From Labia minor (lineage: Eukaryota; Arthropoda; Insecta; Dermaptera; Spongiphoridae): 64,000 nt of DNA. The stretch is taken from contig OY720345.1 in assembly GCA_963082975.1 (NCBI GenBank), positions 1,749,001-1,813,000 on the forward strand, written 5' to 3'. Under the pieces are notes generated by a model. That model was not told where the DNA came from, made no database searches, and saw only the letters and a list, made by a program, of their open reading frames with translations. A program made the translations under genes and the position numbers. Positions 24,056 to 35,370 of the stretch are shown here, in pieces (position 1 is the first letter of the stretch; each line of letters opens with the position of its first letter).

Positions 24056-24138
24056 CCCTGGCAATGTCCGCTTCTCATGTAAGACGCTTTGTGCGTTGAG
24101 TGCGCTCTCTCGACTGTAGTAGGTGAGGAATGCACACC
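24056..24138 (-). CDS. bru3: CELF/Bruno-like RNA-binding protein, RRM1 exon (partial gene)
   Basis: CELF proteins bind UG/GU-rich RNA and control alternative splicing, translation and decay. The exon encodes (G)[16 protein letters not shown], then [11 protein letters not shown]: the RNP1 strand of the first RRM (CELF consensus KGCAFLTY), the second helix and the following turn. CAFLTY and SALxAQ fit the CELF3-6/bru3 branch; CELF1/2 have CCFVTF here. The exon is 83 bp, enters after the first base of a Gly codon and leaves in phase 0, as I know for this exon in CELF genes. Minus-strand flanks are a T-rich tract ending GTAG and a GTAAGT donor. Frame 1 is also open but has no known similarity. 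The preceding exon (KLFVGQIP half) and the following one (MNRPIQVKPADSE) were not found, so introns are long on both sides. The match is by recall, not by search. Confidence 0.93.
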
Positions 24139-24162
24139 CTACAAAAAAAACAAAATAAAAAA
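24139..24162 (-). other. Splice acceptor and polypyrimidine tract of the CELF-like exon
   Basis: The minus strand reads TTTTGTTTTTTTTGTAG|GG, a nearly pure T tract ending in the AG acceptor at 24140-24139. Confidence 0.9.
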
Positions 24163-25430
24163 ACAGCACTTTGATTAATTTAAATTCCAAAAAATATTTA
24201 ATACTTAACCAAATAATATATAATAATTATTATAAAAAAACAAGTATACTAAAAAAATATATTAGATACAAATAAAACATTGAAAATACAATTATACTCG
24301 TATGTATATGTGCCACTGAGAAGTTAAACCGATTAACCGATTAATTTTTAAAATTTTGCTAGTAATTTAATGTAATATAATGTAATGTAATCTGTAACAT
24401 ATGAAATCAATAATGAACTTGATAATCTTAATATTGCAATGTCGTAATATACATTTTTTCTGGAATCAATAACCCTGGATTTCCTACAAGCTGTGAACTT
24501 TGGACTTCATTTTCTTACTTTATTTATATGTGGAGTTGAACGCTTTGACTTCTGCCTTGAGTGGCACATAGGTACATATATAAAATCCCTAATCACTGTT
24601 TCTGTAACAGTAAGTTGCTCCCGAACGCGACCCTTGGTGGCCGAAGTGTCTCGAGCCTCTTACAAAAAAATGCCGAGAAAGTACAATTTTTTCTATAATA
24701 ATAATAATAATAATAATAGTGGTTGTAATGAATAGAATAGAAAAAATATATTTCTCTTTGTTTATTGATATCAAATATGTCTATTATTTATTACAAATTC
24801 AATAAAGTTTAATCACTGTACTAATAAGATTTTTGTTGCAAGATAAAATTTAATTGATTGAAAATTGATTACTCTGATCTGTGAAAATGACAATCTCATT
24901 CTCTAAGGGATATATTCTTCTGTTCAGACAGATTTTGTTCATTAATTAATATATTTTTTATACTTTTACTTATCTAAATTTAGTTATTATCACCAAACTA
25001 AAACATTTTAATGAATTATAAATACTTATACAACAGTTGGTTTCTATTAATATTAAATATTTAAAAACAAGAGTAAACAAAAAAATTCCAATACATGTTT
25101 TGTTCTAAGAACAATACATGTTGTACGTGTTTATTATTTATTATAGATTTACAATGATCTTGTGTTGTGTAATTGCATTTCTTGTTATTATTTCTAATTT
25201 ACTTTTCAAGAGCTCCCTCTCCAAGTTAATGGTATGATAACAATTATTATTAATGAAAATTGTAAACCATCCTCCTCCTATCTCTAAATGTGTTGTTTTG
25301 TTTAGTTTAATTAGTTAAAGTGTTTAATGATTTTCCTTAAATGATACATAATAAGAATAATCGAGTGGGAGATACGAGTAATTTTGGAGTTAAGACAATT
25401 CGACAGTAGTAAAGTATGATAAATTCATGC
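24163..25430. other. Intron sequence upstream of the CELF exon
   Basis: AT-rich, with an AAT repeat at about 24698-24718. An 80-codon plus frame at 24493-24735 contains that repeat and has no motif. TACTCGTA and TACGAGTA octamers occur at about 24296 and 25374. Confidence 0.5.
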
Positions 25431-25950
25431 TGAAACTATTATCAGTAGATTTGGGGAGATGGAGACGCTTGTCTCTTACCTTCATGATGGGCTAAGTTCA
25501 TTTCCGAAGGGGCGCTAATGAGACATTGGGGTTGAAGTCGCCTCTGTATAAAAGAAGAAGAGGGTCCCGATATTGGACACGAGGCTATCCTCCCACGCCC
25601 TATCCCATTCTGGCCGTTTGTGCGAAACAAAGATAAATGACGAACGATTTAAGGAAGAAAGGAGAGAGAGAGAGAGAGAGAGAGAGAAACGATGACCAGA
25701 GCGAAGTTAAAAACTAATTACAGTCCCAAGAAGGCAAAGAAAAGCTGACACAAGGAGAACAATATGGAGGTGAATCGTCAAAATGATGACACAATATATT
25801 GCATCCAAGTCCAATAAAAGCCTCGCTGACAACTTTATCTAATTCAATTAAAGAATGTCGGGCTAGTGCCAAAATATACACATGGACAATGGCCCTGGCC
25901 TCTTTCAAAACTATCTCAAATAAAGGAAAAAACAACTTTGACCAAATTCT
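25431..25950. other. GC-richer island with (GA)n, unassigned open frames
   Basis: Contains a GA repeat (25661-25687). On the minus strand a frame of about 80 codons (to a stop at 25714) encodes an amphipathic peptide including LARHSLIELDKVVSEAF with no family I recognise and no acceptor in front, only an A-rich tract. Random frames of this length are expected in 64 kb, so I do not call a gene. Confidence 0.3.
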
Positions 25951-27694
25951 ATAAACAGCTTCATTTTTGTTTTGTTTTGTTTTTTTTTTTTTTTTTTTGT
26001 TTTTATTAATACTTCGTTTAAAATATTATTGATTAATATTCAGGAGGAAAAACTTGAATTGATTTTATTAAACAAAAGTAAAATATCCAGTGATGAAAGC
26101 AATTTAAAGACTGATTAATTAATCAATATTACAATTCAAAACGATTATATTTGGTTATGTCACTATAGAAATTGAAATATTTATACTAGATAAATTAATA
26201 TGATTCTGCAATTCTAAATTCATTCATTAAGAGAGTTCATGGGGGATTGGATCAATTTATAATATGTTTAGTAATTAGTACTACTATTTCTAACAGCTAC
26301 GTTACAAGGATTTGATGAAAGACAGAAAAATCAATAATAAATAATATATATATATAAACTATTTTATCTGTACAAATAATATAGATAAATATTATTTATG
26401 AACAAATAAAAAAAAGAATTACTGTTTTATATACCAAAAATTATTATTTTTATTTAAAATTAATTTATTATATAGATATATTTTAATTTAAAAAAAAAAA
26501 AAAACTGGTAACTAAACATTACATATAAACACACACACACACACACACACACGCACATATATATATATATATATATATATAAAATCTTAATTGAAACTAG
26601 CTAGTATGGAAGATTTTTTTTTCCAACTTTTTTTTTATTATGGAAGTTTTTTGAACATAAACTTGTACTATAAAAATATAACTCTTTTGAACTTTTTATG
26701 ATTCCAATTATTTCCATGTGCCAAGTTCATCATTTCATTTCGTGTCACTTATCAAAAGTTCATTGATCATAAACAAGTTATAGTTTGGAATAATATTAAA
26801 ATATTATAAGGTAAAAAACAATAATATAAATTACCTCTATGAAAATTATATTATATTTTATTTATGTAGTAAAATTTAAAATTTATAAATAGTTTAAGAT
26901 CAATTTTAGTTTAGTTTAATATAGTTTAATATATTCTTACATAAGCATATGAGATTAGGAATAATTATAATATTTGTTTTCTTTCGATTTAATTTCTTAA
27001 TTTATTTTATATCTTCACAAAATAAAACAAACATTGTTTAATCAAAGATGAGCACATTTGGATAATATATTTAATTTATTTTCAAAAAGGGCTTAGAAAA
27101 GGATCTTCTTGAAGAGAGCAACGTCTTTTGGTCATGAATGCCAGTCGGGGAACTTCATTGCCTTCTGTCACCATGCTAATGTAACACACCAGAATAATCC
27201 GATGTACATCCAAATGACGCCATTATGAATACTCGGGTCCAGCCAGCCTCCGGGTCCACATCACAGCTGAGTGTTGAAATATTGTCCTGATCAAAGACAA
27301 ATCTAATAATACTGATTCGAGAATATAAATAGACTTTGTATTTGAACTTGAATAATGCATTAGGTTGATGGGATGGATTTATATATTGAATTAAATATGC
27401 ATAGAGGTTGATGGACAAACTTGACGATTAGACAAAATCTTGATCTATAAATAAAATGCATCGAATTGTAAGATTTGAAATCATTTCTTTTCGTTATAAT
27501 TAGAATAGTTCAAAAAGTATAAATATTCTAATAAAAAAGAGAAAAATTAAAGTATAAATGTATCTAGAGTTAGTTAAATTAAATTTGATTTGTATGGAAT
27601 TACACATATTTTGAAGTAAATCTTATATCGCCCCCCCCCCCCCCTTAAAAACAAAAACAAAAAATAAAATTAAAAAGTTAATCGTCATCATTGA
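25951..27694. repeat. AT-rich stretch with T runs and (CA)n(AT)n
   Basis: T run near 25980, a compound CA repeat (26529-26552) plus AT repeat (26557-26581), and a 14-base C run at 27631-27644. A GC-richer patch at 27070-27300 has no recognised frame. Confidence 0.6.
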
Positions 27695-28130
27695 AAAAAT
27701 AAGTTGACCTGTGGCCAGGCGCATAACTGACGGACAGTTTGAAATAAATTAATTTCCAGCTACAGAAACAATTTCAAATAATTTTAAATGTATCTTATAA
27801 TGCAATATAAAACAGATTTGAATGGATATAACATAAATATTTTTAATTTTATTTTATTTATAATATATAAATTGAGCTGGCTGTGACTTCATGAAGAGCT
27901 GGATGACGTCCTATAATTTTAAATTAAGAAAAAACTAATGAAGATGATTTTCCCGAGGAGATAAAACCAATACAAAGTCCATGATTCGTGGAGATATGTA
28001 AAAAAAAGCTGTACACATCTATACGGACACACAGCGAACGGACGGACAGACATCCTGCTAAAAATTCCTTTTTATTTTCTGTGAAATTTGGTGTGAAAAC
28101 AATACCTCCCTTACTATCGTCGGTCGGTAA
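27695..28130 (-). mobile_element. Family B inverted-repeat element, inverted (copy B3)
   Basis: Starts with AAGTTGACCTGTGGCCAGG and GACGGACAGTTTGAAATAAA at the left and ends with GTGTGAAAACAATACC and the terminal repeat CGTCGGTCGGTA at the right. The middle carries a variant block, GACTTCATGAAGAGCTGGATG and ACCAATACAAAGTCCATG, shared with copy B4 and absent from B1, B2 and B5. There are therefore two subfamilies in the window. Confidence 0.85.
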
Positions 28131-29591
28131 TAAAATAAAATTGTCCAAATTTATTAAGTAAATTGTACATTTATTAATTTTGAGATAATCCCTAAATGAA
28201 CAGAGTGAAAGGTTATATCGTATGGTGTTTACGCATGTATGCGTAATTTCAAAAAAAAAAAAAAATGAAATATTTAATTAAATAATTATTTTATAAATGT
28301 AAGTTGCTAGAATTAAGAGATTTCAATTTTTATAAGTTGGTGAACAGTTCAAGTACGCTAGCTCTATCTTCACTACTTTCCCCGAACGTCACAGTTGTTC
28401 AACGTGTGGCTTCTTCTCCATCTGCTTCTGATCCTGTTCGAGTATCAGAGATCATTGAAGCTCTGATTCCATAGGTCATTTATTTATTTTAATAAGATCA
28501 TTTTGGGCTTTTTTAATAAATTTATCAATCTTTAGAATTATTTTATTTAATTAAATAATTATTTTATAAACTTGTTATAAATCTTCAGTAATTAAGTAAT
28601 TTAAGTATTATTTTAATATTACGGTGATCTTGTTCATTTATATATATTTTTTTTTTTTGTAATTAATTTTGTTAATTTAAATTATTATAATTTAAATTTA
28701 AATATTTCTTTTTTCTGAATAATTTTCAATTACTGAATTTTGTATCAGTTTCTTTATTTTTAACGTTATTTTTAATATTTCATCTATGTATATCAAGTTA
28801 AAAATGATTTAAAAAATAAGTGTTTATTTGTTATATTTAATTAAGAATTCTTTCGCATCTGCCAAACAAACTGCTTCTGAAGATCATTGCTGAAGAGGTT
28901 GCTGATTTAACACGAAAATGAATTTCTAATTGTATTCAGCAATGGATTGGATCTTTTGAATTTCCCAAAAATCCTACGCTTGTACCCAGATATCGCCACT
29001 CTTGAATTATAGAGTGTATGTCTCCTTTTTATCGAAAGGAATGAAATGATGTAAAATAATAATTAAAGAGATTAAGCGATAGAAATGATCCAGAATGGTT
29101 TCCAAGGGACGCGAAAAGGGAGGCAAGTCTTATTATGGCAACAATGCTAACTTTGGTGGTGGGCTATCGATCGTAACTTTTGTGTATTCTTCAAAAATGT
29201 CTTCTTTTAGTAAACTCACCCGAATCACTCCCACCATTCCCATTGCTACCATGTGACACGCCTATATATCAACGAGCACAAGAGAACACTTCTCCAAATG
29301 TTTAAAAAAAAAAAAAAACTCACCACAAAGTCATTTGAACTGCTTGAGATTTAGTTTCCTTTTAAAGGATTTCCATAAATTTAATAAAAAAAAAAACAAC
29401 AACTTTATCGCATATTCACTCAGGTGAAAGTATATTTGCATTCACTTTTATCACACTGACATCTATAAATCAATTAATTAATAATATAACATTTCAAACT
29501 TTTAAATTTGTAAATATTTTCAGATTATTTAAAATTCTAAACCGGGATTCTCTCGCTCTCTCTCTCTCTCTCTTTCTTCCTTATAATTTTT
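28131..29591. other. AT-rich stretch, no firm gene
   Basis: 28340-28470 and 28850-29330 are somewhat GC-richer. A CT repeat lies at about 29551-29572. A candidate minus-strand splice donor, TTCGG|GTGAGT at 29220, follows codons for SNGNGGSDSG. It is unproven and discussed as a finding. Confidence 0.35.
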
Positions 29592-29943
29592 ACTATCTCG
29601 CAAGAAAATTTTTGATGTTTTTATACGTTTTGAAGGTTCCTGAATCCTTTTCATTAAGGTTGAGAAAAATGTCTGTCTCTGTGTGTGTGTATGTATGTAT
29701 GTAAACAAGATTACGAGAAAAAAGGTTTGAGCTAAAATCATGAAATTTGGTATACGGGCATTATTCAAAATTCCTAGTTTTCTATTAACTTTTGAGAAAT
29801 GGAGCTCAACCGGAAGAGGGTCATTACCTACCACGTTTTGATAGCCAATTTTAATTTATAATTAATTAAATTTAATTTAAATATAATATATTATGTTAAT
29901 TAATCCAATTCAAAATTGCGAGATAGTCGAGTGGAGACACTCC
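29592..29943 (-). mobile_element. Family A element, inverted, with both terminal repeats (copy A3)
   Basis: Left end ACTATCTCGC and right end GCGAGATAGT are a perfect 10-bp inverted repeat; the hairpin end GGAGACACTCC follows to 29943. Inside are the right-half blocks: AACGTTTTGAAGGTTCCTGA in part, a TGTG/ATGT microsatellite, GGTTTGAGCTAAAATCATG, and CAACCGGAAGAGGGTCATTA. The middle of the left half is deleted compared with A4. Confidence 0.88.
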
Positions 29944-30260
29944 AGCTAATTGTATATATTTTTCTTTTAGCAATATCTCTAAACTCAAAATAATAATTAA
30001 AATGATAAATTTAGAGAATTATTGAAATGAATTCATTTATATATTCAAGATGATGAATTGAATAAATACACTTATTTATTTATTTTTTTTTAATTTTATT
30101 TTAATAAAGAAGAAAATATTAAGTATTATGATGAAAATAATGATAAAAACTGCTATTTATGATTGTATTATAATGTTATTTAATGGAGATATTATTATAT
30201 ATATTAGAAATCTATAATACGAATACGTAACATATTATATATGTATTTTCAAGTTCTTTT
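29944..30260. other. AT-rich stretch, no gene seen
   Basis: No supported feature. Confidence 0.5.
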
Positions 30261-30920
30261 TTTAGTGAATGTTGTTCAAAGGGATCCCTGCTCGGATTTT
30301 CACGATAGAAAACAATTTGACTTTCATGTTTCGTGATTTTGACATTCTCGTAACGTTCAACAGTGTGAATGTGTGTGTGTGTATATATGAGCATCATCAT
30401 TCCTGTGGTTTTTCTGTTCTCTAACATGCCAGACAAAAACAGGAGGATAAAAAGGCAGTGGTGTCCGTCCGTCCGTCTGCCACTACGATGCATTCGTTAT
30501 GGGGACGTGTGCGCTCATGGAAATTCGCTTGGGTGTCGCTTGCCTTTCGGCGATGGCGTCATCGCCTCGTTTATCAGCTTTCCATCCCCTGGCTTCTTTC
30601 TTTCACCTCGGCATGAAGAGAGAACGAACGAGAACGGACACATCCCATACCCATACAATAAGCCAGCAAGACTCGACAAAGATAATTTGCCTTTGTGCCT
30701 GGTCCTATGGCAATGGGTTGCCATGGCAACGAGACAGACAAGCACGTATATTTACATCGGTGGTCCATTTATCAAACGGACCCGAGGAGCCATCTTATAT
30801 TACTAACTCCTCCTGTCACAAACTGGAACCAGTAACAAAAAAAAACAACAAACGAATACAAATTAACAATATCATCGCATCAAAGAATAGGATTGGAGTG
30901 TGGATTTTTCTATTCTAATC
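30261..30920. other. Moderate-GC island with long overlapping frames, candidate regulatory region
   Basis: The longest plus-strand frames of the window (145 and 139 codons, 30369-30806 and 30499-30918) overlap in different frames here, with minus-strand frames across them. None shows a domain, and splice signals are not convincing, so the open frames reflect higher GC. A GT repeat lies at about 30367-30382. The segment holds the RFX-type palindrome described separately. An enhancer within the CELF intron is one reading. Confidence 0.4.
30717..30730. promoter_or_regulatory. Perfect RFX X-box palindrome
   Basis: GTTGCCATGGCAAC is a full match to the X-box consensus GTNRCC-N(0-3)-RGYAAC bound by RFX factors. 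A second inverted pair, ATGGCAA and TTGCCAT, overlaps it at 30708-30725, so three half sites lie within about 25 bases. In animals such sites are typical of ciliary genes and neuronal enhancers. No ciliary gene is visible nearby. Confidence 0.6.
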
Positions 30921-31442
30921 TAAAATTAAAATTAAATAGATCGCCGGGGAAATGAATTTCATCATTCAAAGGGAATGGACCGTTTTTGTTTTTCCGGTGG
31001 AATAAATAAGAAAACCTTTTAATTTTTTAACTTTTTCTAAAAAGAAAATTAAAATATTCTACTTTATATCATTACTAGAGTATTATTTAGTAAAGTATTT
31101 TAATTTTTAATAAATATTTATTTTGTTTAATTACATGTGTAAAAATATTAAAACTAGGTCAGTGAAACAATTCCAATCTTTTAATATCAATGAATTCTGA
31201 ATACTAATTTCAATATTTAAAAGAACTTTCATTAAAAATAGATAATTATTTAAAAAAAAAAAAAAAAATAAAAAATAGATAATGATTATTGACGTGAATA
31301 AAAAATATTATATGTACAATTTAAATGAAATTGACTTACAATGAAGGTGAATAAGGATGGTTAATGGTGAAAATTTGTTATTACTAGTACCAATATTATA
31401 TAAAAATTGCAACTTTTTGAAACTTTTGTTAAAGAAATTAGC
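30921..31442. other. AT-rich stretch, no gene seen
   Basis: A-rich with one A run near 31252-31268. No supported feature. Confidence 0.5.
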
Positions 31443-32036
31443 TGGAGTGTCTCCACTCGACTATCTCGCAATTTGAATTGGATTAAATAACATAATATAT
31501 TATATTTAAATTAAATTTAATTAATTATAAATTATAAATAATAAATATTAAACCAGCGCATGTTTGGCTTTTTATTGATGGCACCATGGCACGTGTTGGC
31601 GCGTGAGATTTGCAGTGTTAAAAAATTAATTCTGGTACTTTCAGCAATTCAATCAAGCTGAAATTCTATATATAGCAGTTTTATACAATTATTAATCATG
31701 TGAAAAATTATCAAACATATATTTTTATTTTTACGGTCACTTTAGAGGAAAAAAAATCAAAACGTTGTAGGTAATGACCCTCTTCCGGTTGAGCTACGTT
31801 TCTCAAAAGTTGATAGAAAACTATGAATTTTGAATAATGTCCATGTACCAAATTTCATCATTCTAGCTCAAACCGTTTTTGCGTAATCTTGTCTACATAC
31901 ACACACACACACACACACACAGACATTTTTCTCAACCTTAGTGAAAATGATTCAGGAACCTTCAAAACGTATAAAAACATAAAAATCTCAACATCGAAAA
32001 TTTTCATGATCGCAATACTATCTCTGGCGAGATAGT
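31443..32036 (+). mobile_element. Family A element, most complete copy (A4)
   Basis: Hairpin end GGAGTGTCTCC (31443), then ACTATCTCGC at 31460-31469, and the inverse GCGAGATAGT at 32027-32036. The left half carries CCAGCGCATGTTTGGC, a GGCACGTG block and TCAAGCTGAAATTC and ends at ACGGTCAC (about 31740). The right half starts TTTAGAGGAAAA and carries GACCCTCTTCCGGTTGAG, TAGCTCAAACCGTTTTTGCG, a CA repeat (31899-31921) and GGAACCTTCAAAACG. About 0.6 kb with no coding capacity: a non-autonomous inverted-repeat element. Confidence 0.9.
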
Positions 32037-32560
32037 AAAAAGAAATGGTCCAAAATTGTGAAAGGTTAAGATGATTAAATCGATAAATAACTAATTTTGA
32101 TAGAATTTCTTGTTTGCAATCTTGCAATCTCGTTCCAATAGCTAAAGACAGACCGACACGCACTCCGTTTTGTTCCCCGGTGGGAATGTCGTCAAGTCTT
32201 ATTTGGTGACTTTCAATATTCCCAGATGAATGAAGATGTGCCTATACTAACAAATGAATCGCAGACGGTCGTATTTAATTTACATAAATTGAAATCCCCA
32301 AGATAGTCGAGGCTACTATTTCTATTTAATTGGAAGAACTCGATTGCAGAATTTACAGACGACAAATTTGCATGATACCTTGGAGAGTTCCCAGAGCAAC
32401 TCAGCATGTCACTTTATAAAATAAATATCGGAAAAGAGAAGGCATCGCTTGAGATAAATTGGCAGTCAGGACAGAAGGAAATATCTATGGATTGTATAAT
32501 ATATCTAGAGAACATATTGAACTTGAAGTATATTTGCCTTGAATATGATTAAGAAAGTCT
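32037..32560. other. Moderate-GC stretch, possible 3' UTR side of the candidate exon
   Basis: No recognised frame. If the exon at 32653-32862 is real, this lies downstream of its transcript end. The reverse complement of 32562-32567 is AATAAA. Confidence 0.3.
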
Positions 32561-32652
32561 CGGTTTATTTGTGGTTGATTTATGTGTTTGTAGGGAGAAC
32601 ACTTGTGAATACAAACATTGCATTCACTCGATACACAACAACAACAACAACA

Positions 32653-32862
32653 TCAACAACTTCCATTGCATAAACATGGAGGTGAATCTATCTTGAGTTC
32701 GTTCTTCACTCCTTCTTTTTGCCATAAATAAGAACCAATAATTCCAAAAGCAACTCCTCCTGTCAAAGAACCTCGACAAAATTTCACTACATCTCGTATA
32801 GAAATCATCAAATTCGACAATTGTCGAAAGGACAACTTCCTTTGCTTCTTGTGTCTATGCTC
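32653..32862 (-). CDS. Candidate terminal exon, unrecognised small membrane protein
   Basis: On the minus strand an open frame of 69 codons starts right after TATTTTTAG, a plausible acceptor (the in-frame TAG of that acceptor closes the frame upstream), and ends with TGA. The peptide begins very basic (EHRHKKQRK), then has one hydrophobic stretch around GSLTGGVAFGIIGSYLW that could cross a membrane, and ends with a Cys-rich tail (PPCLCNGSC). An AATAAA on the same strand lies about 85 bases past the stop. I do not recognise the family. It does not belong to CELF, so it would be a nested gene or chance. Evidence is composition and signals only. Confidence 0.25.
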   Translation of the reverse strand, partial: EHRHKKQRKLSFRQLSNLMISIRDVVKFCRGSLTGGVAFGIIGSYLWQKEGVKNELKIDSPPCLCNGSC

Positions 32863-33795
32863 CTAAAAATACTATTAATTGATTATTATTATTATTATTA
32901 TTATTGTTATTGTTATGTAAAAGAATCATTAAATTCATTTTAAGTTTCTTATTAAAAATATATTATTATTCAAAAAATATATTATTTTTCAATAAATTTT
33001 TTTTTTTTTATAAAAAAGGGTTTTACTGATTTGATGAATTGATAAATTAAGTTATTGAGTTGTTGATGAATTGTGGGGGATAATTTGAGCCTTTAGCAGA
33101 TAAATTTATAGACGCAATCAGGTTAGACTAGGATTAAATTTCCTTTCGTAAGATAATCTCCGCTCTATAATTAGCGGGCGAGTTTCATTTTAATATATTA
33201 TTTTCATTAGCGATATTCAATCCCACGAAGGGAGAATATTAAAATCGAGATTTTTAATTTAGTTTTCAAAATCTTATGGAGTTGGTAGTTGGTTTGGGAA
33301 TACTGGGTTGGAGTTATGAGAGGATGGAGGGGAAGGGCAGTTAAACTCTCTGTTTTTTGCAAGCCGGAAAATCACGTAGGAAAATTCATCCCTGCCTTGT
33401 GGAATTTTTAATGCATAGGAAGCTAATGTAACGAGAAGCAAATGAGCTTGCCGCCCTTGTCTCAGATGCGTGGGTGTGTATTGGGAGAGGGGAGGGGAGG
33501 GGAGGGCAAGGGGAGGGTGAGATGTTCTAACCCAACGCGAGGGACCTGCTTTTTGAAGGGAGTAAAAGACTTTGGCGAACAGACCTTGGAGTCTCGAACG
33601 TTGTTGCGAACAACGAAGGCAATTTAATGAAAATTAATCTTAACTAGAGAACAAATTCATGCCAACAACCCTTGACATATTAAAAATAATATTCAAATAT
33701 TCAAAAATAATTAATTTATTAAGAGTTTTCAATGATCATTAAAACTGTTTAATCATAATTAGAAAAGTTGAACGTTTTAATGAACAACACTTTTT

Positions 33796-33834
<39 letters not shown>

Positions 33835-34327
33835 AATGAAGGGCAAAGTAAAAAGTCGTGGGGAACAATTAGAATAAGTACCTACATACTATACAAATAA
33901 TTACGCTCTAAAAATATTTAAAATTCTTAAAGAGATAATTAAAGTTATATAATAATTGTAATTGAAATTGAAATTTCAATTGCAAAATATGTGTAATACT
34001 ATTTTTTTTTATTTTTTATAACTGTGTCTATATAATTTTAGTCAAGGGAGCGAAATAAAGAGAATAAAAAACGAGAAAGAAAAAAACAAGACACAAGACA
34101 AAATAAATAAATAAATATATGTATAGGTAAATGGAGAGGGTCAAAGTATATAAGAGCTATAAACTTTAAATCGATCCAATTTAATATGAAATTAATTAAT
34201 CAAATAATAAATTCGACATTTATTTTATTTTTTTCTTTAATTTAACGTCATAATTTATTAACTAAATTTGATAGTCAATGAATTAAAATTTCAGAATAGG
34301 ATGAGATGAGGTATCTGATTGAAATAT
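32863..34327. other. AT-rich stretch with GC-richer block and G-quadruplex
   Basis: Includes an ATT repeat (about 32884-32906), a GC-richer block at 33060-33640 with the G-run cluster at 33489-33517, and an AT repeat (33799-33831). A 61-codon plus frame at 33442-33627 spans the G runs and is not supported. Confidence 0.5.
33489..33517 (+). other. G-quadruplex motif
   Basis: Three GGGG runs and one GGG run are separated by single A (33489-33506), followed by further GGGG and GGG runs to 33517. This exceeds the G3+N1-7 pattern for an intramolecular quadruplex with very short loops. Confidence 0.85.
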
Positions 34328-35133
34328 CTTATCTTATTATGCTAGCTAAAATTGTATATATCTATCTATATATATTTCTATATATATTTCTATATATATA
34401 TCTATATATCTATTTATCTATAACCATTGGTTCTCAAAAACCGCTCTAACGTTTTTTTTCAAATTCACACTAGATATAGTATTTATAAAGAAAAATTGAG
34501 TTTTATTGATCACATCTCTTGAAACTTACAGCTTCATTATTAATTTCTTAATTGAAAATTATATATGGGTGACGTAAATGGCATCCATTTTGAAATTTTA
34601 CTCACGCCTTTTTTTAATTTTGTATTAATATTTTTTTTATTTATATTTAAAATATTTTAAAATTTATTATTTAATTTCGAAATAAAATTAAAAATATTTA
34701 TTTTTAATAAAATATATATATATATTTATTAATCTCTCTCAAAAAAAAATAACAACAAAATAAAAAATGGTTTTGAAATAATTTTTTTTTTTTTTTTAAT
34801 CTATTATTTTTTAATAAATTACTATTTTATATTTATTTATTCATTGTTCTTTTATTAAATTTAATATTTATTAATATTATTTATTATTTATCGATGACAT
34901 ATGACATTCATATTGAAATTTTACTCCCGCTTTTTTTTTAAATGATATTGTATTAACATTTTTTTATATTTAAAATATTTTAAAATTCATTATTTAATTT
35001 CGAAATAAAATTAAAAATATTTATTTTTAATAAAATATATATATATTTATTAATCTCTCTCAAAAAAAAACAACAAAACAAATAAATGTCTTTGAAAGAT
35101 GGTAAAAATATCTTTGTAATTATCAAAATATCA

Positions 35134-35187
35134 TAGACCAGCGGTAAGTACAATTGTTTTTACTCCCCGAGTTCGAAGGATCGAAAC
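35134..35187 (+). repeat. tRNA-like (SINE head) segment in unit I
   Basis: TAGACCAGCGG at 35134 resembles a pol III A box and GGATCGAAAC at 35178 a B box. Upstream GATGGTAAAAA is shared with the corresponding segment in unit II. A T run follows. The spacing is tRNA-like but the cloverleaf is not intact. Confidence 0.45.
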
Positions 35188-35370
35188 TCGCCGCGTGCAT
35201 TTTTTTTTTATCTATTTTCGTGATTTATTTATTCATTGTTCTTTTATTAATTAAGTTTTAGATAGTTTTATAATTTTTAATATTTTTTCAATAAAATATT
35301 ATTTAATACATTTAATAATTGTAATAAATAATTAAAGAATTGTATATCAATATTTTTTAACGGGTAGAGC

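Noticed and set aside
25714-25950. Minus-strand 80-codon amphipathic frame as an exon
   Set aside because: No acceptor (an A-rich tract lies upstream), no family resemblance, and the length is within chance for 64 kb of six-frame translation.
30369-30918. Plus-strand frames of 145 and 139 codons as protein-coding genes
   Set aside because: They overlap in different frames in a GC-richer island, start in or near a GT repeat, show no domain, and opposite-strand frames are equally long.
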